7,167 bases of DNA, from the NCBI GenBank assembly GCA_003232015.1, contig QIKU01000235.1, positions 1 to 7,167 of the forward strand, written 5' to 3'. This DNA is from Gammaproteobacteria bacterium. Its GTDB lineage: Bacteria > Pseudomonadota > Gammaproteobacteria > UBA6429. Positions 1 through 5,923 of this stretch are shown here, in pieces; positions within the stretch are counted from its first letter, which is position 1, and the number at the start of each line of letters is the position of its first letter. The notes beneath the pieces were generated by a model. It searched no databases. It had not been told where the DNA came from and saw only the letters and a list, made by a program, of their open reading frames with translations. Position numbers and translations under genes: made by a program.

Positions 1-1169
1 CTAATTACAAACGCATCAAGTGGTGCTGGCCATTGGGGGTAAAACTGAGCAAGTTCCTCGGTTACTGTTTTAATAAGTGCAGGGTTATCCAGGTCTAAAT
101 GTGGGCCGCCACTGCTTATTATAATAGAAACTAAACCTGGCTGGTTGGTCAGGCTTTTCTTGTCAAACATCCACTGGCTTGTTGTGCCGAGGAACCCCTG
201 CATACTGCGTTGGCACTGAATGGTTTGTGGGTATTGTAAATAGACCGTACATATTGTCTGATAACTGAATTGCTTTAAGTTATTGATAAGTGGGTCTAGT
301 GTCTGCAGTGTGTTGATGTCCATAAGCAGCTTTGCTGCCGCAAGTGGTGGTGTGGCAATCACAATATGCTTTGCCTGTAACTCACTTGATGGTGTGGTGA
401 CTCGATAAAAATCATTTTCTTTGGTTATAGATAATGCTTTTTGTTCGAGCAGAATTTCGCCACCATGTTGCATAATATATTTTTTAGCCGGTACTGGAAA
501 TATTTTCGATAAGGTGGTTTTAAAAAATAATAAATCGGACGCGTGGCGTGACTTAAAAAAAGATTCTTTTAATACATGCAGAAATATTTCCGCGGATGCC
601 TGGTTGATGGGGGTGTTCATAATTGCCAGGCATAATGGCTCCCATATACTTTTAATCACCGTGTCAGTTTGATTTTGCTTTATAAAAAAATCCTTGAGTG
701 CTAAATCGGCTGGGAGCGTTACTAAATTAAGTTTAATTTTCATGCCTAATGTTAGTACGCATAATTTATCTTTTAATGATAAGCCTCCTGTGAACAGGAA
801 ACTACCAATAATATTAAAAGGTGCAGGTAAGGGGGTACAGGGTAAACTAATTTCAGACTTCTGAATTTGTTTATAGTTGAGAGCAAGACCTGCACGTTTA
901 ATTTGATCTTTTTCAGAATAACGAGCTAGTAAAGGAGAGACTTTTTGTATTAAGCGCAGTGTTGTAGTGTAAGCGCCAATCATAATGTGGGTGCCATTAT
1001 CGACAACCGTTTGTTTGATTTTAACCTCGCGTGCGCGGCCACCTAATTGTTTTGCCGATTCGATAAGGCAGATATTTTTTCCACTATCGACCAGTTCAAT
1101 TGCTGCGCTTAGTCCCGCCCAGCCGCCGCCAATAATTAGGACATCTGTTTTCTTAATGGTATTGTCCAT
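1..1169 (-). CDS. hpnE: HpnE, hydroxysqualene dehydroxylase (FAD-dependent), 3' end cut by window
   Basis: Flavoprotein amine-oxidase/desaturase-like enzyme that reductively removes the hydroxyl of hydroxysqualene to give squalene, the last step of the HpnCDE route. I translated the minus strand from the ATG at 1169: 389 codons stay open to the left edge, so the C-terminus is missing (family members are usually about 420 residues or a little more). An N-terminal dinucleotide-binding motif GGGWAGLSAAIEL is at about residues 14-26, with the ribose-binding Glu of IESAKQLGGRAR near residue 37. Family-typical stretches follow: VVDNGTHIMIGAY (55-67), WEPLCLAIMNTP (176-187), the GG of a second FAD-contact region (236-237), IATPPLAAA (271-279) and QWMFD (332-336). 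The start lies 24 nt after the hpnD stop, and I see no clear Shine-Dalgarno. Related CrtN/CrtI desaturases are the alternative, but adjacency to hpnC and hpnD and the WEPLCLA signature favour HpnE. By eye the gene is more AT-rich than mtaD at the other end. Confidence 0.93.
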   Translation of the reverse strand, partial: MDNTIKKTDVLIIGGGWAGLSAAIELVDSGKNICLIESAKQLGGRAREVKIKQTVVDNGTHIMIGAYTTTLRLIQKVSPLLARYSEKDQIKRAGLALNYKQIQKSEISLPCTPLPAPFNIIGSFLFTGGLSLKDKLCVLTLGMKIKLNLVTLPADLALKDFFIKQNQTDTVIKSIWEPLCLAIMNTPINQASAEIFLHVLKESFFKSRHASDLLFFKTTLSKIFPVPAKKYIMQHGGEILLEQKALSITKENDFYRVTTPSSELQAKHIVIATPPLAAAKLLMDINTLQTLDPLINNLKQFSYQTICTVYLQYPQTIQCQRSMQGFLGTTSQWMFDKKSLTNQPGLVSIIISSGGPHLDLDNPALIKTVTEELAQFYPQWPAPLDAFVI

Positions 1170-1193
1170 GTTAATTTTTTATAGCTTTATTCA

Positions 1194-2075
1194 TTACCGG
1201 CTTTTATTGTGTTGTTTATAACGCTTTTTCTCTTTTCGGTAAGTACGCCAGGCTATCCAGAGTTTGCGAATGGGAGTGAGTTTAATGCGGTGCTTTAAAA
1301 CCTGAAAGTTATCAGCAATAATTTCGTCCAGCGTGGCTTCATAAATGGCGGCCATGATTATCCCAGTGCTTTGCGGGTAGCGATCTTCTGCTGGCAAGGC
1401 TGCCCGTGCTTTTTTATAATAGTCTTTGGCGCGCTCACACTGGAATTGTATCAGTTCCTTAAAGTTTTTTTGATCTTCTTCACTATCAAGCTTGCCGGTA
1501 TAAATCTGGCTTTGTGTAATATTGAAACGTTGCAACTCATCTTCTGGAATATAAATTCGCTGACGTAAGGCATCTTCATATATGTCGCGGATGATATTGG
1601 TTAGCTGCAATGCATTGCCTAACAGTCTGGCGTATTCTTGTGTTTGCTTGTTGGAATAGCCAAAAATTTCAATCGACAACAAGCCTACTACGCCAGCAAC
1701 CCGATAACAGTATTGCTCGAGTGAATTAAAATTGGGGTAACGGGTGTTATCGACATCCATTTGCATGCCGTTAATCATTTCATGCAGTAGATCTTCTTTT
1801 AAGTCAAAATCCTGAATAACCTGTTGTAGTTCCTGATTAACCAGATGCTCGGGCTGACCTTTGTATATTTTACTGACATCGTTGCGCCACCATTCGAGTT
1901 TAATGCGCACGATATTGGGGTCTTTTATTTCGTCGGTAACATCATCTATTTCCCGACAAAAGGCATAAAGTGCGGTAATTGCGCGGCGTTTTTTTGCAGG
2001 TAAAAACAGGAAGCTATAATAGAAACTTGAGCCACTTGCAGCGGTTTTGTTCTGGCAGTATTCACTCGGTGTCAT
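1194..2075 (-). CDS. hpnD: HpnD, presqualene diphosphate synthase
   Basis: Trans-isoprenyl diphosphate synthase of the squalene/phytoene synthase family. It condenses two farnesyl diphosphates head-to-head into presqualene diphosphate, the first step of the HpnCDE pathway, probably as a peripheral membrane enzyme. The 293-residue protein is of normal family length. It starts MTPSEYCQNK then SGSSFYYSFLFLP (14-26), the characteristic HpnD N-terminus, which supports the ATG at 2075. The first Mg-diphosphate motif is DDVTD (44-48) after ALYAFCREI; the second is DIYED (164-168) after NALQLTNIIR. The segment LHEMINGMQMDVDNTRY (97-113) is the HpnD form of the active-site helix. All acidic motif residues are intact. 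The C-terminus is rich in Lys and Arg (KEKKRYKQHNKSR), which could favour membrane contact (inference). It lies 26 nt downstream of hpnC and 24 nt upstream of hpnE, in a probable co-transcribed trio. Bacterial phytoene synthase (CrtB) is the main alternative and fits less well given the neighbours. Confidence 0.95.
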   Translation of the reverse strand: MTPSEYCQNKTAASGSSFYYSFLFLPAKKRRAITALYAFCREIDDVTDEIKDPNIVRIKLEWWRNDVSKIYKGQPEHLVNQELQQVIQDFDLKEDLLHEMINGMQMDVDNTRYPNFNSLEQYCYRVAGVVGLLSIEIFGYSNKQTQEYARLLGNALQLTNIIRDIYEDALRQRIYIPEDELQRFNITQSQIYTGKLDSEEDQKNFKELIQFQCERAKDYYKKARAALPAEDRYPQSTGIIMAAIYEATLDEIIADNFQVLKHRIKLTPIRKLWIAWRTYRKEKKRYKQHNKSR

Positions 2076-2101
2076 TATATAGTGCGGTCGTCATTATTGG
2101 C

Positions 2102-2959
2102 TTATATTGTTTTGCGTAATGCGTGCCAGAGCATAACAAATTTATCACGGCTTGTGAGTCTTGGGCGATCAAATACATTCGATATTTTTTGCAGTTTATG
2201 TGTGATGGCAAGGCCACCTTGTATTATCATGCGAATTTCCAGACCAAACAAACCTGGAAGCTGTTGCCCAAGCACGGTTCCAGATAACATGAGCTTTTCT
2301 GCCCGGTCTGTTTGAAACTGCATTAAACGCTGCATATTGTCATCATTTATTTTTTCTGAAAAATGTTGTTCGGTTATATTAAATTGTACAAGCTCTTGGG
2401 TTGGAATATAAATGCGGTTGTTTTCTTTAATATCCTGATAAATGTCCTGATAAAAATTAATAAGTTGCAGGGCAGTACAAATAGCATCAGAATTTTTCAG
2501 GTTTTCAGCGGTATTTTGCTGATGAAGATGCAGCAATAAGCGCCCAACCGGGTTGGCAGAGTAGTGGCAATAATTTAAAATATCATCAAAGATTGCATAG
2601 CGTTTGGTCTTTGTGTCCATCTTAAACGCGGTGAGTAAGTCAAAAAATAGATTCGTTGGTAGTTGGTGGTTCTTGATAACATCCGTTAAGGCAAAAAAAA
2701 CGGGGTTGTCGGAATAAGAATCTTTTAACGCCTTTTCAAAATCAGCCTGGTATTGTTCGAGTGCCAGATAGCGTTCATTGTCATTTAACTCGCCTTCATC
2801 CGCTAAGTCATCGGCGTGGCGTGCAAATGCATAGATAACGCTAATAGGCAGGCGTAATTTTTTTGGCAAAAACCACGATGCCACCGGGAAGTTTTCATAA
2901 TGATTGCGTACAATCTGCTGACAATGCTGGTAAGCTTGTTGTAAAGTTTGTGTGGCCAT
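2102..2959 (-). CDS. hpnC: HpnC, hydroxysqualene synthase
   Basis: Paralogue of HpnD in the squalene/phytoene synthase family. It converts presqualene diphosphate to hydroxysqualene by loss of diphosphate and capture of water. The protein has 285 residues, normal for the family. Hallmarks are HYENFPVAS (20-28), IYAFARHADDLADEGE (42-57) with the DDLAD metal/diphosphate motif at 50-54, SANPVGRLLLHL (134-145), and the second acidic motif QDIYQD (171-176) inside CTALQLINFYQDIYQD. The YENFPVAS and SANPVGRLL stretches distinguish HpnC from HpnD and CrtB. The ATG at 2959 places these motifs at the usual distance from the N-terminus, and no obvious Shine-Dalgarno precedes it. It is the first gene of the hpnCDE run. 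Its start lies only 21 nt from the start of a divergent small plus-strand gene, so its promoter, if separate from the rmuC transcript, must lie inside that gene. Confidence 0.95.
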   Translation of the reverse strand: MATQTLQQAYQHCQQIVRNHYENFPVASWFLPKKLRLPISVIYAFARHADDLADEGELNDNERYLALEQYQADFEKALKDSYSDNPVFFALTDVIKNHQLPTNLFFDLLTAFKMDTKTKRYAIFDDILNYCHYSANPVGRLLLHLHQQNTAENLKNSDAICTALQLINFYQDIYQDIKENNRIYIPTQELVQFNITEQHFSEKINDDNMQRLMQFQTDRAEKLMLSGTVLGQQLPGLFGLEIRMIIQGGLAITHKLQKISNVFDRPRLTSRDKFVMLWHALRKTI

Positions 2960-2962
2960 AAT
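2936..2962 (+). promoter_or_regulatory. Possible sigma70-like promoter for the small plus-strand gene
   Basis: A TTGTTG (2936-2941) and a CATAAT (2957-2962) on the plus strand resemble -35 and -10 elements. The spacer is 15 nt, shorter than the usual 16-18; the overlapping TAATAG (2959-2964) would give 17 nt but is a poorer -10. The start of transcription would fall about 12 nt before the ATG at 2981. The pair lies inside the first codons of hpnC on the opposite strand. This is a visual match in AT-rich DNA and may be chance. Confidence 0.22.
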
Positions 2963-2980
2963 AGATAGAGTAACAATGAA

Positions 2981-3181
2981 ATGAAAAAATTAAAATTAAT
3001 TATTTTAGGTGTGCTAATCGGGGTTCTTCTCGGACTCTGGGCTGGGGTTAATATTGGCAAGGAAAAATCTATTTTCAGCAATCCTTTTGAAGAAATTAAC
3101 CTGCAAGATCGCATTAAGGACAAGGGCAATGAAGTAATGAAAGATGCCAAAGATGCCATTAGGGACAGTTTGAAAGACTAA
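2981..3181 (+). CDS. Small membrane-anchored protein with glycine-zipper helix, function unknown
   Basis: This 66-residue protein is the only plus-strand gene I support, and I do not recognise its family with certainty. The N-terminus is MKKLK followed by a hydrophobic segment (about 6-25) that looks like an uncleaved membrane anchor; there is no cysteine, hence no lipobox. Glycines 10, 14, 18, 22 and 26 lie exactly four residues apart, a glycine zipper expected to pack helix against helix. After KEKSIFSNPFEE comes a charged, probably amphipathic helix (about 40-66) with L41, I45, M53, A56, I60 and L64 spaced to form one apolar face. A tandem 9-nt repeat AAAGATGCC (3140-3157) encodes KDAKDA. 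Support for coding is the coherent anchor-plus-helix design and the neat fit in the gap: it starts 21 nt from the divergent hpnC start and ends 10 nt before the convergent rmuC stop. A weak GAG at 2968-2970 is the only ribosome-binding hint. Small YtxH-like membrane proteins are the nearest comparison by design, not by proven homology. Confidence 0.68.
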   Translation: MKKLKLIILGVLIGVLLGLWAGVNIGKEKSIFSNPFEEINLQDRIKDKGNEVMKDAKDAIRDSLKD

Positions 3182-3191
3182 CCTTATTTTG

Positions 3192-4463
3192 CTAATCAAT
3201 TTCAGTTGACTCTAAAGACCGCGTTGCGGTTTCGATTTGCTCGGGCTGGCTGATCGATTTCTTTTCGTTAATTCCCAGCTCTTTGAATTTTCGGGCACTC
3301 GGCAGTATGCGGGTATCGAAGGAACCCACGGCATTATTAAAATGTTTGGTGCTGGTTTCGATACTTTTGCCCAGTTTCGATAAGTGCTCAGAAAAAACAG
3401 CCAGCCGTTGATAGAGTTCTTCGCCTATATCCCGAATTTTGTCGGCATTCTCGGCCAGTTGTTCCTGCCGCCAGCCATAGGCCACGGCGCGTAGCAGGGC
3501 AACAAAACTGGTTGGGGTTGCCAGTATAATTTGTTTGCTTAATGCATCTTCGAGAAGGCCATGGTCATAATCCAGGGCGGAGGACAAAAATTGATCGCCC
3601 GGTATAAACAGCACAACAAAGTCGGGCGTGTTTTTAAGCTGGTTCCAGTAGGCTTTGCTAGCGAGTTCATTAACACGTTGTTTTACATTCTTGCAGTGGC
3701 GTTGTAAGGCAATGTCTCGCTCTTCATCACTGCTTGCTTCCACTGCCGTTAAGTAAGCATCGAGCGGTGTTTTTACATCCACTACAATTTCACGGCCATC
3801 GGGCATGCGCACAATCATATCGGGGCGTTGTACGGTGTCTTCGGTTTTAATACTTTCCTGTGTGTAAAAATCACAGTATTCAACCATGCCGGCGAGTTCG
3901 GCTAAACGTTTTAATGTCATTTCGCCCCATTGCCCCCGGACTTCAGGGCGGCGCAATGCCTGCACAAGGTTGCGTGTTTCGCTTTGTAAGGCTGACTGGC
4001 TGAGTGACATGGATTCTAATTGTTGTTGCAATGCACCGTAAGCGTGTTTGCGATCTTTTTCGATGGTATGCATTTGCTGCTGGTTTTTTTCGAGGGCTTC
4101 CTTTATTGGTTTGATCAGTGTTTCGATGGCTTTTTCTTTTTCGGTAAGATCATGTTTGGCAGTATTCTGGAACTTTTTCAGATTTTCATTGGCTAGTTTT
4201 AGAAATTCTTCGTTATTGTTTTTTAAAGCCTGACTAGATAAAGCAGTAAATGTATTAGTGAGTTGTTCCCTTGCATTTTCCAGAGCTTGTAACTTTTCTT
4301 TACTGGCATTGCGTTCAATTTCGAGTGTGGTTGCAAGAGTGGCATTTTCCTGTTCGAGTTTGCGGTATTTATTCTGCCCAAGCAGGTAAACAATCAGGCC
4401 GGTTACGATGGCTGCAATAACCGGAATAATAATGATGAGTTGTTCCGGGGTGAATGTATTCAT
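3192..4463 (-). CDS. rmuC: RmuC family protein (membrane-anchored coiled coil with nuclease-like domain)
   Basis: RmuC was named in E. coli for limiting recombination at inverted repeats; its biochemical activity is not settled, and a restriction-nuclease-like fold has been proposed. The 423-residue protein has one N-terminal membrane helix (about 8-28, IIIIPVIAAIV region), then a long Gln/Glu/Lys-rich stretch (about 32-165) typical of coiled coil, then the conserved RmuC domain. Signature segments are RGQWGEMTLKRLAELAGM (176-193), RPDMIVRMPDGREIVVDVK (213-231), FIPGDQFLSSAL (286-297) and LATPTSFVALLRAVAYGWRQ (314-333). D215 with D229-x-K231 could be the PD-(D/E)xK-like acidic and Lys residues (inference). 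The ATG at 4463 overlaps the mupP stop by 4 nt (ATGA) and is preceded by GGAG with a 6-nt spacer, the best ribosome-binding site seen among the genes here. It is last in the mtaD-ubiG-mupP-rmuC run. Confidence 0.95.
   Translation of the reverse strand: MNTFTPEQLIIIIPVIAAIVTGLIVYLLGQNKYRKLEQENATLATTLEIERNASKEKLQALENAREQLTNTFTALSSQALKNNNEEFLKLANENLKKFQNTAKHDLTEKEKAIETLIKPIKEALEKNQQQMHTIEKDRKHAYGALQQQLESMSLSQSALQSETRNLVQALRRPEVRGQWGEMTLKRLAELAGMVEYCDFYTQESIKTEDTVQRPDMIVRMPDGREIVVDVKTPLDAYLTAVEASSDEERDIALQRHCKNVKQRVNELASKAYWNQLKNTPDFVVLFIPGDQFLSSALDYDHGLLEDALSKQIILATPTSFVALLRAVAYGWRQEQLAENADKIRDIGEELYQRLAVFSEHLSKLGKSIETSTKHFNNAVGSFDTRILPSARKFKELGINEKKSISQPEQIETATRSLESTEID
3216..3232 (+). terminator. 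Weak hairpin, possible terminator of the small plus-strand gene
   Basis: AGACCGC (3216-3222), loop GTT, then GCGGTTT (3226-3232) can form a 7-bp stem including one G-T pair, 35 nt after the stop of the small gene. It is followed by CGATTT rather than a proper run of T, so termination would be weak at best. It lies within the last codons of rmuC on the other strand and may simply be coding sequence. Confidence 0.2.
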
Positions 4464-5176
4464 TTAATACTCCGGTATTGTTTTATCCAGTCAATAATAT
4501 CCAGAGGTTGCTCGACAGCGTCGGTTGCACCCCATGATTGTGGATCATCATCTTCGCCAATATAACCAAACAAGGCAACCAGTGTTTGCATATTGGCGTT
4601 TTGACCCGCTTCAATATCCCGCTGGGCGTCGCCTATATATATAGTATCGGCCGTTGCGCAGTTCATGAGTTCGCAGGCGTGCAATAAAGTGCCGGGGTCG
4701 GGCTTGCGTGTTTCAAGCGTGTCGCCACTGACAATGCACTGAGGCTGGTTGGGTAAAGCTCCTGATAAATTTAGCGCAGCCATTAACGGCTCGGTCAACC
4801 AGCTGGGTTTGTTGGTCACAATTCCCCAGGCGATATTATTGGCTGCGAGATACTCCAGAACATTTTCTATGCCATTAAAGGGGCGGGTAAACCGGGCAAT
4901 ATTTTGTTGGTAATATTCCAGTAATTGTTGTCGATAGGTTTCAAAATTGGGATGCTCGGGCTCGATTTGAAAACCCAGTTGAATAAGTGCAATGCCGCCA
5001 TTGGATACAACCGGGCGAATCGCTTCAAAGGGTAAAGCCGCTTGACCGTTTTTTGTTAAAACAAAGTTCAGTGCTTCAGCAAGATCCTGAGCGGTGTCGG
5101 CAAAGGTGCCATCGAGATCAAATAGTACGGCTTTTAGATTGGGTTTTGCCTCTTGCATTTTATTATTTATGGGCAT
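4460..5176 (-). CDS. mupP: HAD-family phosphatase, probable MupP (MurNAc 6-phosphate phosphatase)
   Basis: Haloacid-dehalogenase phosphatase of the phosphoglycolate-phosphatase-like group, 238 residues, cytosolic. All four HAD motifs are present: nucleophile and acid/base in DLDGT (D20 and D22), T121 in GIVTNKPS (118-125), K158 in RKPDP (157-161), and the metal-binding acids in IGDAQRDIEAG (D183 and D187). A helical cap domain fills about 28-105. Sequence alone does not separate Gph (phosphoglycolate) from MupP. The position directly after ubiG and an MTA/SAH deaminase matches the Pseudomonas locus where MupP dephosphorylates MurNAc 6-phosphate in the AnmK-MupP-AmgK-MurU cell-wall recycling route, so MupP is preferred (inference). 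The ATG at 5176 abuts the ubiG TAA with no gap and has a modest AGG five nt upstream, inside ubiG. A second in-frame ATG at 5158 (residue 7) is a possible alternative, since the HAD core begins only near residue 15. The stop overlaps the rmuC start. Confidence 0.9.
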   Translation of the reverse strand: MPINNKMQEAKPNLKAVLFDLDGTFADTAQDLAEALNFVLTKNGQAALPFEAIRPVVSNGGIALIQLGFQIEPEHPNFETYRQQLLEYYQQNIARFTRPFNGIENVLEYLAANNIAWGIVTNKPSWLTEPLMAALNLSGALPNQPQCIVSGDTLETRKPDPGTLLHACELMNCATADTIYIGDAQRDIEAGQNANMQTLVALFGYIGEDDDPQSWGATDAVEQPLDIIDWIKQYRSIK

Positions 5177-5899
5177 TTATGCCTGACAATGAACGAGGTA
5201 ATTAACATCGACATCAAACCCTAGTGAGTAGCGTTTACTGAACGGGTTATAAGTCATGCCTGTTAGTTCCTGTGCGTTCAGCCCGGCTTCTCTTATCCAT
5301 GCGGTGAGTTCAGACGGTTTAATAAACTTTTCATAGTGGTGTGTGCCTTTGGGCAACATGCGCAATAAATATTCTGCACCGACTATGGCGAGTAAATACG
5401 ATTTGGGGTTGCGATTAATGGTAGAAAAAAAGACCGCTCCACCGGGTTTTACTAACTTTGCACAGGCTTGAATAATCGAAGCCGGATCAGGAACGTGTTC
5501 CAGCATTTCCATGCAGGTCACTACATCAAATTCAGCGGGATGTTGTTCGGCCATTTGTTCGGCGGTGATTTGTTGATAGTCGATATCCACGCCCGATTCA
5601 TGTTTATGCAATCGGGCAACTTGCAGTGGTGCTTCACCCATATCAATGCCAGTGACGGTTGCGCCACGTTGTGCCAGGCTTTCGGTTAAAATGCCACCGC
5701 CACAACCGACGTCGATGACTTTTTTATCTTTTAAACCATTGCTGCGGCGGTCGATATAGTCGAGGCGTAAGGGATTAATTTCATGCAAGGGTTTAAACTC
5801 ACTTTCTTTATCCCACCAGCGTGAAGCAAGGGCTTCAAACTTTGCTATTTCAGCCGGATCGACATTTAAGGCATCGGAATTTTTTGATTGTGTATTCAT
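5177..5899 (-). CDS. ubiG: UbiG, ubiquinone biosynthesis O-methyltransferase
   Basis: SAM-dependent class I methyltransferase that carries out both O-methylations of ubiquinone synthesis (on the C5- and C6-hydroxylated octaprenyl ring intermediates), acting at the inner membrane surface. The 240-residue protein is of normal length. The N-terminal [20 protein letters not shown] (21-40) and INPLRLDYI (41-49) are UbiG signatures. The SAM-binding motif I is [13 protein letters not shown] (61-73), the acidic end of strand beta2 is GIDMGE (84-89), the [10 protein letters not shown] motif is at 130-139, and LVKPGG at 149-154 is the usual downstream motif. The [19 protein letters not shown] stretch (175-193) corresponds to the UbiG membrane-interacting insertion, and the C-terminal GMTYNP segment (214-219) is typical. 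It starts 24 nt after the mtaD stop with a GAG nine nt upstream of the ATG, and its TAA is immediately followed by the mupP ATG. No key residue appears missing. Confidence 0.97.
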   Translation of the reverse strand: MNTQSKNSDALNVDPAEIAKFEALASRWWDKESEFKPLHEINPLRLDYIDRRSNGLKDKKVIDVGCGGGILTESLAQRGATVTGIDMGEAPLQVARLHKHESGVDIDYQQITAEQMAEQHPAEFDVVTCMEMLEHVPDPASIIQACAKLVKPGGAVFFSTINRNPKSYLLAIVGAEYLLRMLPKGTHHYEKFIKPSELTAWIREAGLNAQELTGMTYNPFSKRYSLGFDVDVNYLVHCQA

Positions 5900-5923
5900 T
5901 ATTACTTACTCGCAAACTAAAGT

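Noticed and set aside
2237..2259. Inverted repeat TTCCAG / CTGGAA with 11-nt loop
   Set aside because: Short stem inside the hpnC coding region with no T tract; likely chance.
1194..2959. Phytoene synthase (CrtB) pair and carotenoid desaturase interpretation of the left cluster
   Set aside because: Two distinct paralogues with HpnC-type (YENFPVAS, SANPVGRLL) and HpnD-type (SGSSFYYSFLFLP, LHEMINGMQMD) signatures next to an HpnE-like oxidoreductase fit the squalene trio better.
2963..3007. Minus-strand promoter for hpnC with TAAAAT as -10 (3002-3007)
   Set aside because: The DNA is AT-rich, but no acceptable -35 lies at the right distance upstream, so the match is not better than chance.
2803..3159. 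118-codon minus-strand open frame spanning the hpnC start and the small plus-strand gene
   Set aside because: It overlaps the well-supported N-terminal coding region of hpnC in another frame and has no recognisable domain; it is a shadow.
3014..3199. 61-codon minus-strand open frame antisense to the small gene, which could fill the rmuC-hpnC gap on the operon strand
   Set aside because: It overlaps the end of rmuC, its translation has no coherent design and ends at no natural boundary, while the plus-strand frame has a clear membrane-anchor and amphipathic-helix pattern.
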